The translations under genes and the position numbers were made by a program. Of a stretch of 64,000 nucleotides of DNA, positions 29,768-39,162 are shown piece after piece. Positions within the stretch are counted from its first letter, which is position 1. Each line of letters begins with the position of its first letter. The notes below the pieces were generated by a model that did no database searches, was not told the origin of the DNA, and saw only the letters and a program-made list of their open reading frames with translations. Source of the stretch: an uncultured Bacteroidota bacterium (GTDB taxonomy: Bacteria > Bacteroidota > Bacteroidia > Flavobacteriales > Flavobacteriaceae); assembly GCA_903838055.1 (NCBI GenBank), contig CAILWV010000003.1, forward strand, positions 1 to 64,000, read 5' to 3'.

Positions 29768-30520
29768 TTACCAAGTCATATTTGGATACGTTCGTTGCAT
29801 GTACTGCAATTCGGTTAAAATATATCCCATATGCTCACTGTGAATTCCTTGTTTTCCACCTTTTTGAAAATATTCTATAACTGGAGTTTCAAGTGTAGCT
29901 TCATCTAAAAAGCTGCTTACTTTTTTGTAATAATTTGATTTTAACAAGGTCGTATCCACTCCGATTCCTTGAGCAACCATAGCTTTATCGGCATCTGTTT
30001 GGTGAAATAATTCATCAGTAAAAATCCATAAATCATTAATTGCTTTTTGGATTCTATTGTGACTTTCTTCTGTTCCATCTCCTAATCTTTTTATCCAATC
30101 GGATGAAAACCGAGTATGGTATAGAACTTCTTTAATGCTTTTCTTTGCAATTGCTGCTAACATTTGATCTTTACTATTTTGTAATTCTTCCAATAATGAC
30201 AAATGAAAAATATCAAATAGAAATTGTTTAGTTATGGAATAAGCAAAATCGGTATTAGGTTGTTCTACCAATAAAACATTTTTGTATTCTCTTTCCAATC
30301 GAAGGAAAGCAACCGTATCTTCTGTAGCTTCACCACCTTGCAATTTTGCAACATATTGGAAATAACTCCTAGTTTGACCTAATAAATCTAATGAAATATT
30401 GGTAAGTGCAATATCGGTTTCTAGACTAGGTCCATGACCGCAAAGCTCTCCAAGGCGTTGGCCTAGAATAAGCGAATTGTCTGCAATTCCGAAGATGTAT
30501 TGAATTAAATTGTTGTTCAT
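29768..30520 (-). CDS. paaC: Phenylacetyl-CoA epoxidase subunit PaaC
   Basis: DNSLILGQRLGELCGHGPSLETDIALTNISLDLLGQTRSYFQYVA; SEHMGYILTELQYMQRTYPNMTW. Confidence 0.95.
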   Translation of the reverse strand: MNNNLIQYIFGIADNSLILGQRLGELCGHGPSLETDIALTNISLDLLGQTRSYFQYVAKLQGGEATEDTVAFLRLEREYKNVLLVEQPNTDFAYSITKQFLFDIFHLSLLEELQNSKDQMLAAIAKKSIKEVLYHTRFSSDWIKRLGDGTEESHNRIQKAINDLWIFTDELFHQTDADKAMVAQGIGVDTTLLKSNYYKKVSSFLDEATLETPVIEYFQKGGKQGIHSEHMGYILTELQYMQRTYPNMTW

Positions 30521-30646
30521 ATTTAAATTATTTTCTCGAAAAAAGCTGAGTTATAAAGACTTTTACCGCAAATTCGTAAATTAATTTTAGTTTAACACCA
30601 TCTCTCCCTTTGGTCACCCTTCCAAAGAAGGAAAATGAGAAGAGGT

Positions 30647-30928
30647 TTACATGTGTTTTAATTCGTCAGGCAATTCATAGAATGTTGGATGACGATAGGC
30701 TTTGTCCATTGCTGGCTCAAAAGTTTCCCCATTATTTTCAGGATTAGATGCGGTAATTTGTGCAGAAGGTACTACCCAAATACTTACTCCTTCCATTCTG
30801 CGTGTGTAAACATCTCGAGCATTTTCAAGTGCCATTGTGGCATCGCTTGCATGTAAACTTCCGCAGTGGCGGTGCTCTAATCCGTTTTTACTTCTGATAA
30901 ATACTTCCCAAAGTGGCCAATTTTTCAT
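30647..30928 (-). CDS. paaB: Phenylacetyl-CoA epoxidase subunit PaaB
   Basis: WPLWEVFIRSKNGLEHRHCGSLHASDATMALENARDVYTRR. Confidence 0.95.
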   Translation of the reverse strand: MKNWPLWEVFIRSKNGLEHRHCGSLHASDATMALENARDVYTRRMEGVSIWVVPSAQITASNPENNGETFEPAMDKAYRHPTFYELPDELKHM

Positions 30929-30941
30929 AATTCGTAATTGA

Positions 30942-31898
30942 TTATATTGCTTGTTTCTCTAGTTTATTCTCTTGCTTTTCGGCATAAGCCATAGCAGCAT
31001 CTCTTACCCATTCTCCTTCTTGGTAGGCTTTAATTCTTGCTTCAATTCTTTGTTTGTTGCATGGACCATGGCCTTTTACAACTTGCCAAAATTCATCCCA
31101 ATCAATATCTCCAAAATCATAATGCTTTCTATCTTCGTTCCATTTTAATTTGGAATCCGGTATAGTTAATCCTAAGATATTAGCTTGCGGAACCGTTTGA
31201 TCAACAAATGCTTGACGTAATTCATCGTTTGTTTTTCTTTTTAATTTCCATTTAACAGATTGCTCTGTATTTGGAGATTCAGCATCACGTGGTCCAAACA
31301 TCATTAATGAAGGCCACCACCAGCGGTTTAGAGAATCTTGTGCCATAGCTTTTTGTTCTGGAGTTCCATTACAAAGAGTTAATAAAATTTCATATCCTTG
31401 GCGTTGGTGAAAACTTTCTTCTTTACAAATACGAACCATAGCGCGAGAATATGGCCCATAGGAAGTTCCCATTAAAGCTACTTGATTCATAATTGCAGCT
31501 CCATCTACCAACCATCCTACAGTTCCCATATCTGCCCAAGTTACAGCTGGATAATTAAAAATACTAGAGTATTTAGCTTCGCCCGAATGCAATTGTTCAA
31601 ACAATTCATCTCTAGTTATTCCAAGAGTTTCTGCGGCACTATACAAATACAATCCATGGCCACCTTCATCTTGAATTTTAGCCAGCAAAGCCACTTTTCT
31701 TCTTAAGGAAGGAGCGCGAGTAATCCAATTTCCTTCTGGCAACATTCCCACAATTTCGGAATGAGCATGCTGTGAAATTTGACGAATATGTGTCTTGCGA
31801 TACTTTTCGGGCATCCAATCTTTTGGTTCTATTTTTTCATCGTTATCAATACGAGCCTGAAACAGTAATTCTAAATTTTTTACTTCTTTTTCTGACAT
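30942..31898 (-). CDS. paaA: Phenylacetyl-CoA epoxidase subunit PaaA
   Basis: [60 protein letters not shown]. Confidence 0.96.
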   Translation of the reverse strand: MSEKEVKNLELLFQARIDNDEKIEPKDWMPEKYRKTHIRQISQHAHSEIVGMLPEGNWITRAPSLRRKVALLAKIQDEGGHGLYLYSAAETLGITRDELFEQLHSGEAKYSSIFNYPAVTWADMGTVGWLVDGAAIMNQVALMGTSYGPYSRAMVRICKEESFHQRQGYEILLTLCNGTPEQKAMAQDSLNRWWWPSLMMFGPRDAESPNTEQSVKWKLKRKTNDELRQAFVDQTVPQANILGLTIPDSKLKWNEDRKHYDFGDIDWDEFWQVVKGHGPCNKQRIEARIKAYQEGEWVRDAAMAYAEKQENKLEKQAI

Positions 31899-31948
31899 AA
31901 TTTTTTACAATTTATTTGATACTTATGGATGTATTAAGTCTGTTATTT

Positions 31949-33022
31949 TTAAATTCCAAAATCAACTACCACTTTTTTGGAAGTAGGAACGGCTTGGCAA
32001 CTAAGCACATAATTTTTGGCTAATTCATCTTCTTCAAGTGAATAATTCAATTTCATTTCTACAGTTCCTTGAATTACTTGACAGCGACAGGTACTGCAAA
32101 CTCCACCTTTACAAGCAAAAGGTAAATCAGCACCAGCGGCTAAAGCACCATCCAGAATAGTATCAAAATCTTCTCCCATTACAAAATGGAATTCCTTGCC
32201 ACCATCTACAATAGTTACTTCGGTTCCTTCTACTTTTTTCTCTACAATTTTGTTAATTCTTAGCTTATCCTCTTCTGTTAATCCAGTGGTGAAAAGCTCG
32301 TAATGTATTTTATCTTTATGCAATCCAGCTGCAGCTAGTTCCTCACGAATGAGAAAAATCATTTCTTCGGGACCGCATATAAAGCAATCACTTACAGCAG
32401 GAATATTAATTATTTGTTGGGTTAAAATCTGTAATTTATCATTGGTAAAACGACCATTAAATAATTCGGAGGCACGGTGTTCTTTGGTTAAAAAATGGAA
32501 AATTTCAAATCGATTGAAATATAAATTTTTAAGTTGTTCTAATTCCTCTTTAAAGATGATTGATTTAACCGTTTTATTTAAATAAAAGAGCTGAAAAGTG
32601 CTATTTGGCTCATTTGCAAGATGGTTTTTTATGATAGATAGTATTGGCGTTATTCCACTTCCTGCAGCAAATGCTATATAGTTTTTTGCTAAACTAGGAT
32701 TAACTTGAGTGAAAAAAGTTCCATTAGGTGGCATAACTTCTAAGAAATCACCTTTTTTTAATTGGTCATTTACAAATGAAGAAAATATTCCAGAATCAAT
32801 TTTTTTAACGGCAACTTGCCAACTGTTTTGTGTTGGACTTGAACATAAAGAATAGGAACGTCTTACTTCGTCACCATTAATAGTGGCTCTTAAGGTAAGA
32901 TGCTGCCCTGAATTATAAATAAAATCAGATTTTAAATTATCAGGAATATCAAAGGTGATTACCGAACAATCTTTAGTTTCTTTATAAATATCCGCAACTT
33001 GTATTCTATGAAATTTGGACAT
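31949..33022 (-). CDS. paaE: Phenylacetyl-CoA epoxidase reductase PaaE
   Basis: FAD/NAD reductase plus 2Fe-2S ferredoxin domain (LPFACKGGVCSTCRCQVIQGTVEM). Start placed at MSKFHRIQ (33022), not the ORF-track Met at 33049, which overlaps the putative operator. Confidence 0.92.
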   Translation of the reverse strand: MSKFHRIQVADIYKETKDCSVITFDIPDNLKSDFIYNSGQHLTLRATINGDEVRRSYSLCSSPTQNSWQVAVKKIDSGIFSSFVNDQLKKGDFLEVMPPNGTFFTQVNPSLAKNYIAFAAGSGITPILSIIKNHLANEPNSTFQLFYLNKTVKSIIFKEELEQLKNLYFNRFEIFHFLTKEHRASELFNGRFTNDKLQILTQQIINIPAVSDCFICGPEEMIFLIREELAAAGLHKDKIHYELFTTGLTEEDKLRINKIVEKKVEGTEVTIVDGGKEFHFVMGEDFDTILDGALAAGADLPFACKGGVCSTCRCQVIQGTVEMKLNYSLEEDELAKNYVLSCQAVPTSKKVVVDFGI

Positions 33023-33039
33023 AAAAATATTATTTAACC

Positions 33040-33059
33040 AAACTAACAAATGTTAGTTT
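33040..33059. promoter_or_regulatory. Candidate TetR/PaaR-like operator upstream of paaE
   Basis: AAACTAAC-aaat-GTTAGTTT, perfect 8-bp arms, just downstream of a TAAATTTG -7 box on the minus strand. Confidence 0.6.
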
Positions 33060-33065
33060 ACAATG

Positions 33066-33073
33066 CAAATTTA
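33066..33073 (-). promoter_or_regulatory. Bacteroidetes -7 element (TAAATTTG) for the paa operon
   Basis: CAAATTTA on plus = TAAATTTG on minus; TTTC about 21 nt upstream as a weak -33. Confidence 0.5.
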
Positions 33074-33153
33074 CTGATTTTTTTGTTATGTTACGAAAAC
33101 GTTGTAATTTTTTTCAGGACATAAATTTATTACAAGAATAAATACATTTAGAA

Positions 33154-33723
33154 TCAGGCTATTCCATTTAACAGGACTTTTATCATGTTATCTGTCAATG
33201 CTTTTGAACTTAATTTATTAGTCTTATTGTACCAGATATATAGGGTTCTTAATGTAGAAAGAATTGAAAAAATTATTACATCTAGATTGTAATTCTTTAT
33301 TTCGCCATTGGCAATTCCTTGTTTTACAATTGTTTTAAAATTATTTTCATACTCTTCCCTCATTTTAATAAAATGAAGTAATTCGGCATTTGTTAAGTGC
33401 ATCCAATCGTTATTAAGGCAAGCCAATGCATCCGGATTTCGAAGAGTAATATCAATGTGCAACTGAATAATACGTTCGATTTTAGAAATTGCTGATTCAT
33501 TAGAAATCAAAACTTCATTCATAATTTTAGTAAATTCTTCGGCAATTTCGATAATAATTAATACTAAAATTTCCTGTTTCGATTTGATGTGATTATACAA
33601 GCTAGCAGCTTTAATATCCATTGCCTGCGCAATATCTCTCATTGTAACTGCACTATAACCTTTCTCTTTGAAAAGTTTAGCAGCTACATTTATTATTTCG
33701 GTTTTTCTGTCGGTAATCTTCAT
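33154..33723 (-). CDS. TetR/AcrR family regulator
   Basis: N-terminal HTH: INVAAKLFKEKGYSAVTMRDIAQAMDIKAASLYNHIKSKQEIL; upstream of paaE. Confidence 0.92.
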   Translation of the reverse strand: MKITDRKTEIINVAAKLFKEKGYSAVTMRDIAQAMDIKAASLYNHIKSKQEILVLIIIEIAEEFTKIMNEVLISNESAISKIERIIQLHIDITLRNPDALACLNNDWMHLTNAELLHFIKMREEYENNFKTIVKQGIANGEIKNYNLDVIIFSILSTLRTLYIWYNKTNKLSSKALTDNMIKVLLNGIA

Positions 33724-33756
33724 ACGATTTCAAATATAAAGAATATTTTGGCTTAC

Positions 33757-33770
33757 GTAACCTTTGTTAC
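33757..33770. promoter_or_regulatory. Candidate autoregulatory operator upstream of tetR
   Basis: GTAAC-cttt-GTTAC; shares TAAC-N4-GTTA core with the paaE-upstream palindrome. Confidence 0.5.
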
Positions 33771-33874
33771 AAAATTGCTAAAGAAAATACTTTAATTTTG
33801 GCATCAGATTGTTTCTTTAATGCATCTAAAAGAATCAATATTTACAAAAAAATAATTTAAAAAAATAATAAAAT

Positions 33875-34183
33875 ATGGGACTATTAAGCATGTTAGGTTT
33901 AGGCGGAAAATCGGAAAGTGTTACAGAATTTATAGCTAAAGGTGCTGTAATTATTGATGTAAGAACTCCAGGAGAATACCAAGGAGGTCATATAAAAGGA
34001 TCAAAAAACATTCCGTTAAATGAACTTTCAGAAAAAATAGCTGAAATAAAAAAATGGGAGAAACCAATTATTGCTTGTTGTGCAAGCGGAATGCGAAGTG
34101 CTCAGGCAACTTCAATTTTGAAGAGTAATGAAGTGGACGCCATGAATGGTGGCGGATGGAGTAGTTTGCAAAATAAAATGTAA
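33875..34183 (+). CDS. Rhodanese-like domain protein
   Basis: VIIDVRTPGEYQGGHIKGSKNIPLNEL, IACCASGMRSAQA. Confidence 0.9.
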   Translation: MGLLSMLGLGGKSESVTEFIAKGAVIIDVRTPGEYQGGHIKGSKNIPLNELSEKIAEIKKWEKPIIACCASGMRSAQATSILKSNEVDAMNGGGWSSLQNKM

Positions 34184-34194
34184 ACGAAATTAAT

Positions 34195-35145
34195 TTAGAA
34201 TTTCATAAATGGAAATTGCGCTTTGAGTAGAGCTGCTTTTTCAGAAAGGTTTTGAAGAAATTTAATATGGCTTATCGACTCTGGATGAAACGGGCGATGG
34301 GCCATTCCTTTTTGTATACTTTCCACTTCAAGCAGAATTGAATTTGCTTGATCGGTAATGGTGCTTTCGCAAAAACGTTCCCAAATATAATCTATAGCAA
34401 TTGAATTGGGATGCAACATATCTTGGGCATAAAACCGATAATCACGAAGTTCATCCATCATAATTTCGTAAGAAGGAAAATAATGGATATTGGACAATGG
34501 ATACTTTATTATTTTTTGGACAGCCGTTATTAAATGAGCCTTACTTAATTGGTTCTCAACAAACCCATCCTTTAGGTGACGTACAGGAGAAATAGTGAAA
34601 ATAAAATTACACTTCGGATTTGCTTTTTGAATAAATTCAATACTATTTTGAATAGATTTTTCGATATTTTCAACAGAAATAATTTCTTTATCAAACTGAT
34701 TTTGGGATACTTTATGGCAATTTGCAACAACGCTTTCTGAAGATTTTAATTTATAAACCCAAGAAGTTCCATAGGTAATAATTATATGAGTTGCAGTAAT
34801 TAATTGCTGATTCATTTTAACAAGAATTTGATTCAATTGAGAAAGAAATTCTTCTTTATTATCGGTACTTAAATCGGAATGCACCTCGAAAGAATGCCAT
34901 AAATCGTTATAAAAAAAAAGATCTTCAGCAGTAAAATAATTCAGTTTAATGGCTCTATCAATAATCTTTTCAATAGAAATTGGATTGAATATTATTCCGA
35001 AAGGATTTGTGGTATTTTGAAACTTATAAAAATCCAATTTCTCTCCCATATTCTCAGCAAAACAAGAGCCAATAGAAACTATTTTAGAAGAATAGTCTAT
35101 TGGTGAATTGGATTTTGCAATCGGAATTTTAGTAGTGAAATTCAT
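34195..35145 (-). CDS. GSCFA domain-containing protein
   Basis: SIGSCFAENMGEKL, FGIIFNPISI, FTISPVRHLKDG. Confidence 0.9.
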   Translation of the reverse strand: MNFTTKIPIAKSNSPIDYSSKIVSIGSCFAENMGEKLDFYKFQNTTNPFGIIFNPISIEKIIDRAIKLNYFTAEDLFFYNDLWHSFEVHSDLSTDNKEEFLSQLNQILVKMNQQLITATHIIITYGTSWVYKLKSSESVVANCHKVSQNQFDKEIISVENIEKSIQNSIEFIQKANPKCNFIFTISPVRHLKDGFVENQLSKAHLITAVQKIIKYPLSNIHYFPSYEIMMDELRDYRFYAQDMLHPNSIAIDYIWERFCESTITDQANSILLEVESIQKGMAHRPFHPESISHIKFLQNLSEKAALLKAQFPFMKF

Positions 35146-35155
35146 ATTTTATGGA

Positions 35156-35818
35156 TTAGATATTATGTTCAGCGTTGTATCGCGCTTCGATTCGCTTAAT
35201 ATCCTTAATGGTATTTTTAGCCCATTGTAATCTTTTTTCAAGTATTTCGTTTTCTGATAATTGCCAATTAATTTCCGATTTGTGCAAACGACTCATTAGA
35301 TTTTGAATTATAATGGCAGCTGAAACAGAAATATTCAAACTTTCGGTAAATCCTGCCATTGGAATCTTAATAAATCCGTCAGCATTTTGGAGTACTTCTG
35401 TAGATAAACCATCCCTTTCTGTTCCGAAAAAAAGGGCACTTGGTTTTGAAATATCAAAATCATCTAAATCACAATCGTTTTCGTGGGGTGAAGTGGCAAT
35501 AATTTGATACCCTTTACTTCTCATATCCGAAATACAACCCGAAATACTATCAAACCGATTCACATCTACCCATTTTTGGGCTCCCATAGCAATTTCTTTA
35601 TCTATAGATTTTGTGTAGCGTTCTTCAATGACATTTAGTTGTTGGATGCCAAAAACTTCACAACTTCGCATTACAGCGCTAGTGTTATGTAATTGAAAAA
35701 CATCTTCCATACAAATTGTAAAATGATTGGTTCGTTTTGCCAAAACTTGTTGAAACCGTTCCTTTCTATTGTCAGTAAGGATGTTTTCTAAAAAGAATAG
35801 GTATTCTAAATCGACCAT
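35156..35818 (-). CDS. TrmH/SpoU family RNA methyltransferase
   Basis: HNTSAVMRSCEVFGIQQLNVIE, ALFFGTERDGLS, IPMAGFTESLNISVSAAIII. Confidence 0.9.
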   Translation of the reverse strand: MVDLEYLFFLENILTDNRKERFQQVLAKRTNHFTICMEDVFQLHNTSAVMRSCEVFGIQQLNVIEERYTKSIDKEIAMGAQKWVDVNRFDSISGCISDMRSKGYQIIATSPHENDCDLDDFDISKPSALFFGTERDGLSTEVLQNADGFIKIPMAGFTESLNISVSAAIIIQNLMSRLHKSEINWQLSENEILEKRLQWAKNTIKDIKRIEARYNAEHNI

Positions 35819-35987
35819 TTGGGAATAATATTTTTGACAAAAATAGTAAAATTGGAAGGTTTTTATTCAATTAAAAAAAGTGATGAAAGATATATTAATT
35901 AGGAAATGCTGTTTTTTTTTCAATTTACAAGATATAAAATTGATAAAAAACTGAAATTTGATTACAAAACACTGAACACTAATGCTT

Positions 35988-35995
35988 ACTTTTGC
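35988..35995 (+). promoter_or_regulatory. Candidate -7 element (TACTTTTG) upstream of purB
   Basis: TAnnTTTG match 25 nt before the purB ATG; no good -33. Confidence 0.35.
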
Positions 35996-36019
35996 AACTT
36001 CAAATAACAACACAACAAC

Positions 36020-37363
36020 ATGCAACTAACTGAATTAAACGCTATTTCTCCTATTGACGGAAGATATAGAAGCAAAACTGTTTCCTTATCGCCATTCTTT
36101 TCAGAGGAAGCGCTTATTAAATATAGGGTTTTAATAGAAGTCGAATATTTTATTGCACTTTGCGAAGCCGAATTACCTCAACTTTCTGGCGTTAGCAAAT
36201 CTGTTTTTGAGGATTTACGTAAAATTTATACTAATTTTTCTACCGAAGACGCCCTTTGGATAAAAGAAACCGAAAAAACTACGAACCACGATGTAAAAGC
36301 GGTAGAGTATTTCATCAAAAGTAAATTTGAAGCGTTAGGATTAGAACAATTTAAGGAATTCATCCACTTTGGTTTGACATCTCAAGACATCAATAACACA
36401 GCCATTCCGCTATCTACTAAAGAAGCCTTCGAAAAAGTATATTTACCTGGGCTGATTTCTTTAATTTCTAAATTAAAAGAATTATCTGTTGAATGGGCGA
36501 CCATCCCAATGCTTGCAAGAACTCATGGACAGCCTGCCTCTCCAACTCGTTTAGGAAAAGAAATATTAGTTTTTGTAGAACGACTTGAAGAGCAAATGCG
36601 TTTGTTATTTAACATTCCGTTTGCGGCTAAATTTGGCGGCGCTACAGGGAATTACAATGCACATCACGTAGCGTATCCAACAACCGACTGGAAGAAATTT
36701 GGAACTGATTTTGTTGAATCAACTTTAGGATTACACCATTCTTTTCCTACAACGCAAATAGAACATTACGATCATTTTGCAGCTTTTTTTGATGCTTTAA
36801 AGCGAATTAATACCATAATAATGGATTTAGATCGCGACATTTGGACGTATGTTTCAATGGATTATTTCAAACAAAAAATCAAAGCAGGTGAAATTGGTTC
36901 TTCTGCCATGCCTCATAAAGTAAACCCTATTGATTTTGAAAATAGCGAAGGAAATCTTGGAATTGCAAATGCTATTTTTGAGCACCTTTCTGCAAAATTG
37001 CCACTTTCTAGATTGCAACGTGATTTAACTGATAGCACCGTTTTGAGAAACATTGGTGTTCCAATGGGACACACTCTAATTGCCTTTGAATCGACTTTAA
37101 AAGGGTTGAATAAATTGCTATTAAACGAAAATAAATTTCACGAAGATTTAGAGAAAAACTGGGCTGTAGTTGCCGAGGCAATCCAAACCATATTAAGAAG
37201 AGAAGGCTACCCAAACCCATATGAAGCATTGAAAGGATTGACTAGAACAAACGAAACAATTGACAAAAATGCAATTCACACTTTCATTCAAACCCTAGAA
37301 GTTTCTGATGAAATAAAAGTGGAACTTATGCAAATCACACCAAGTAATTTTGTAGGGATTTAA
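36020..37363 (+). CDS. purB: Adenylosuccinate lyase
   Basis: SPIDGRYRSKT, ARTHGQPASPTRLGKE, GEIGSSAMPHKVNPIDFENSEGN. Confidence 0.96.
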   Translation: MQLTELNAISPIDGRYRSKTVSLSPFFSEEALIKYRVLIEVEYFIALCEAELPQLSGVSKSVFEDLRKIYTNFSTEDALWIKETEKTTNHDVKAVEYFIKSKFEALGLEQFKEFIHFGLTSQDINNTAIPLSTKEAFEKVYLPGLISLISKLKELSVEWATIPMLARTHGQPASPTRLGKEILVFVERLEEQMRLLFNIPFAAKFGGATGNYNAHHVAYPTTDWKKFGTDFVESTLGLHHSFPTTQIEHYDHFAAFFDALKRINTIIMDLDRDIWTYVSMDYFKQKIKAGEIGSSAMPHKVNPIDFENSEGNLGIANAIFEHLSAKLPLSRLQRDLTDSTVLRNIGVPMGHTLIAFESTLKGLNKLLLNENKFHEDLEKNWAVVAEAIQTILRREGYPNPYEALKGLTRTNETIDKNAIHTFIQTLEVSDEIKVELMQITPSNFVGI

Positions 37364-37414
37364 TTGACCTTCTGATATGTTGTTCATTTATTACTAACTA
37401 GTTAATTCAAAAAT

Positions 37415-38041
37415 ATGTTTAAGAAAATTCTAAAAATAATTTTGATTTTATCTGGAATTGGACTTTTATTTTTAATAGGCTACATAATTATGATTATTTA
37501 TGCTTTTGGTGGCTTTGATAAAGATTATTCAGTTACAGATTTAAAAGATAATTTCGAAAATAATAAAACGAAAATTTATGAACTAAAAAAATATTTTAAC
37601 CAAATTGTTCCGAAAGATAAATTTGTGGAAATTGAATTTGAAGATGATAATACATTAGCGAGATTTGGAATTTCAAAATTAGACTCTACAAAAAACGGAT
37701 TTAATAAAAGAATTTTTTTAGAATGGGATTTAAAAACTGACAATTCTAGAATGGATAGTATAATTAATACGTTAGGCTGGACAAGAGAAACTTTAAAAAT
37801 AATCAAACAGAAATTAGACGATGCGGATTGCATTCAAATTGAAAGTGGTGAACCAACTAAAATTGGTTTTAAACGAAGTGGAATGGGAATGTATTCCTTT
37901 AATGTTTTTGATAATCCAATTCCTGAAAATTTAAGAAATAAGTATAATGATAGTTGTACTTATATACAAGTAAATGACAAATTAGTGTTAGAGTATGGCG
38001 GAGGAGCAATAGGTTCGCAATGCTTCTATAACATAAGATAA
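37415..38041 (+). CDS. Hypothetical protein, N-terminal membrane anchor
   Basis: 208 aa, one hydrophobic N-terminal segment, no recognised family. Confidence 0.7.
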   Translation: MFKKILKIILILSGIGLLFLIGYIIMIIYAFGGFDKDYSVTDLKDNFENNKTKIYELKKYFNQIVPKDKFVEIEFEDDNTLARFGISKLDSTKNGFNKRIFLEWDLKTDNSRMDSIINTLGWTRETLKIIKQKLDDADCIQIESGEPTKIGFKRSGMGMYSFNVFDNPIPENLRNKYNDSCTYIQVNDKLVLEYGGGAIGSQCFYNIR

Positions 38042-38163
38042 TTATAGCAGCCTAAACCTCCTACTTTGGTTTTGAAATCACTGAATTGAAATTAAATAAA
38101 CAAGAATCGCATCTAAATGGTGTGATTTTTTTTTAGTTTTGTCTTATTCATAGAATAATCTAG

Positions 38164-38589
38164 ATGGAAATAAAAGCACGAATAAGAGATTTTATTAAAA
38201 GTCAACCCGAGCTAAAACAGAATGAAATGCAAGAATTGCACAATCTCATTCTACAAATCTTACCTAATTGCAAACAATGGTATTTTGATGGTAAGAATGA
38301 AAATGGTAAACAAATAGCTCACCCAACGATTGGTTATGGAAATTACACAATAACTTATAAAGATGGAAGTACTAGAGAATTTTTCAGAATTGGATTATTA
38401 GCAAATACTACTGGACTTGCCGTTCATATTATGGGTTTAGAGGACAAAAAATTCTTACAAGACAACTATGGAAAAACTATTGGCAAAGCTAAAGTTGGAA
38501 GTTATGGCATAACCTTTAAGTCGATTATGGATATAAATTTAGAAATACTAAAAGAAGTAATTTTTTTTAGAGCAGAGCTTAACAATTAA
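38164..38589 (+). CDS. DUF1801-like protein
   Basis: 141 aa; WYFDGKNENGKQIAHPTIGYGNYTITYKDG, GKAKVGSYGITFKSI. Confidence 0.6.
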   Translation: MEIKARIRDFIKSQPELKQNEMQELHNLILQILPNCKQWYFDGKNENGKQIAHPTIGYGNYTITYKDGSTREFFRIGLLANTTGLAVHIMGLEDKKFLQDNYGKTIGKAKVGSYGITFKSIMDINLEILKEVIFFRAELNN

Positions 38590-38617
38590 CAAACTTTAAT
38601 ATTAATAATATAAAAAT

Positions 38618-39055
38618 ATGGCACAAATAAATCCTCACATTAACTTCAACGGAAATGCCGAAGAAGCATTTACATTTTACAAATCGGTATTTGGCGGAGA
38701 GTTTGCAAAAATAATGCGCTTCAAAGACTTGGCAAGTGATGAATTTCCGGTTGCAGAAAAGGAAGCAAATAAAATAATGCACATTGCATTACAAATTGGA
38801 GATAGTATTTTAATGGCAAATGATGTTCCTGAAATTTTGGGACCAACAAACGAGAACGAAAATAGATCTAAAATAGCAATCAGTGCTGAAAGCAAAGAAG
38901 AAGCCGACAGATTATTCAGCGGACTTTCAGCAGGTGGACAAATTGAATTTCCTATTTCCGATAGTCCTTGGGGTTCTTATTTTGGTATGTTTAGAGATAA
39001 ATATGGAATTGAATGGATGGTTGACTTTGATCCTAAATACAAAGGGAAATTGTAA
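38618..39055 (+). CDS. PhnB-like VOC superfamily protein
   Basis: INPHINFNGNAEEAFTFYKSVFGGEF, WGSYFGMFRDKYGIEWMVDF. Confidence 0.9.
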   Translation: MAQINPHINFNGNAEEAFTFYKSVFGGEFAKIMRFKDLASDEFPVAEKEANKIMHIALQIGDSILMANDVPEILGPTNENENRSKIAISAESKEEADRLFSGLSAGGQIEFPISDSPWGSYFGMFRDKYGIEWMVDFDPKYKGKL

Positions 39056-39085
39056 ACAAATTAACTAACATTGTCTTAAAAAAAG

Positions 39086-39114
39086 AATAGCACGTATTTG
39101 AAATACGTGCTATT
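39086..39114. terminator. Bidirectional hairpin between convergent VOC gene and guaB
   Basis: AATAGCACGTATTT-g-AAATACGTGCTATT perfect inverted repeat, flanked by an A tract. Confidence 0.85.
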
Positions 39115-39162
39115 TGTATAATGAAATTCCTAAGAATTTAAAACCGGGAACAAAAAACTAAA

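Noticed and set aside
33023-33049. Upstream Met for paaE
   Set aside because: The extension MLVWLNNIF overlaps the palindromic operator and follows the -7 box too closely; MSKFHRIQ is the natural start.
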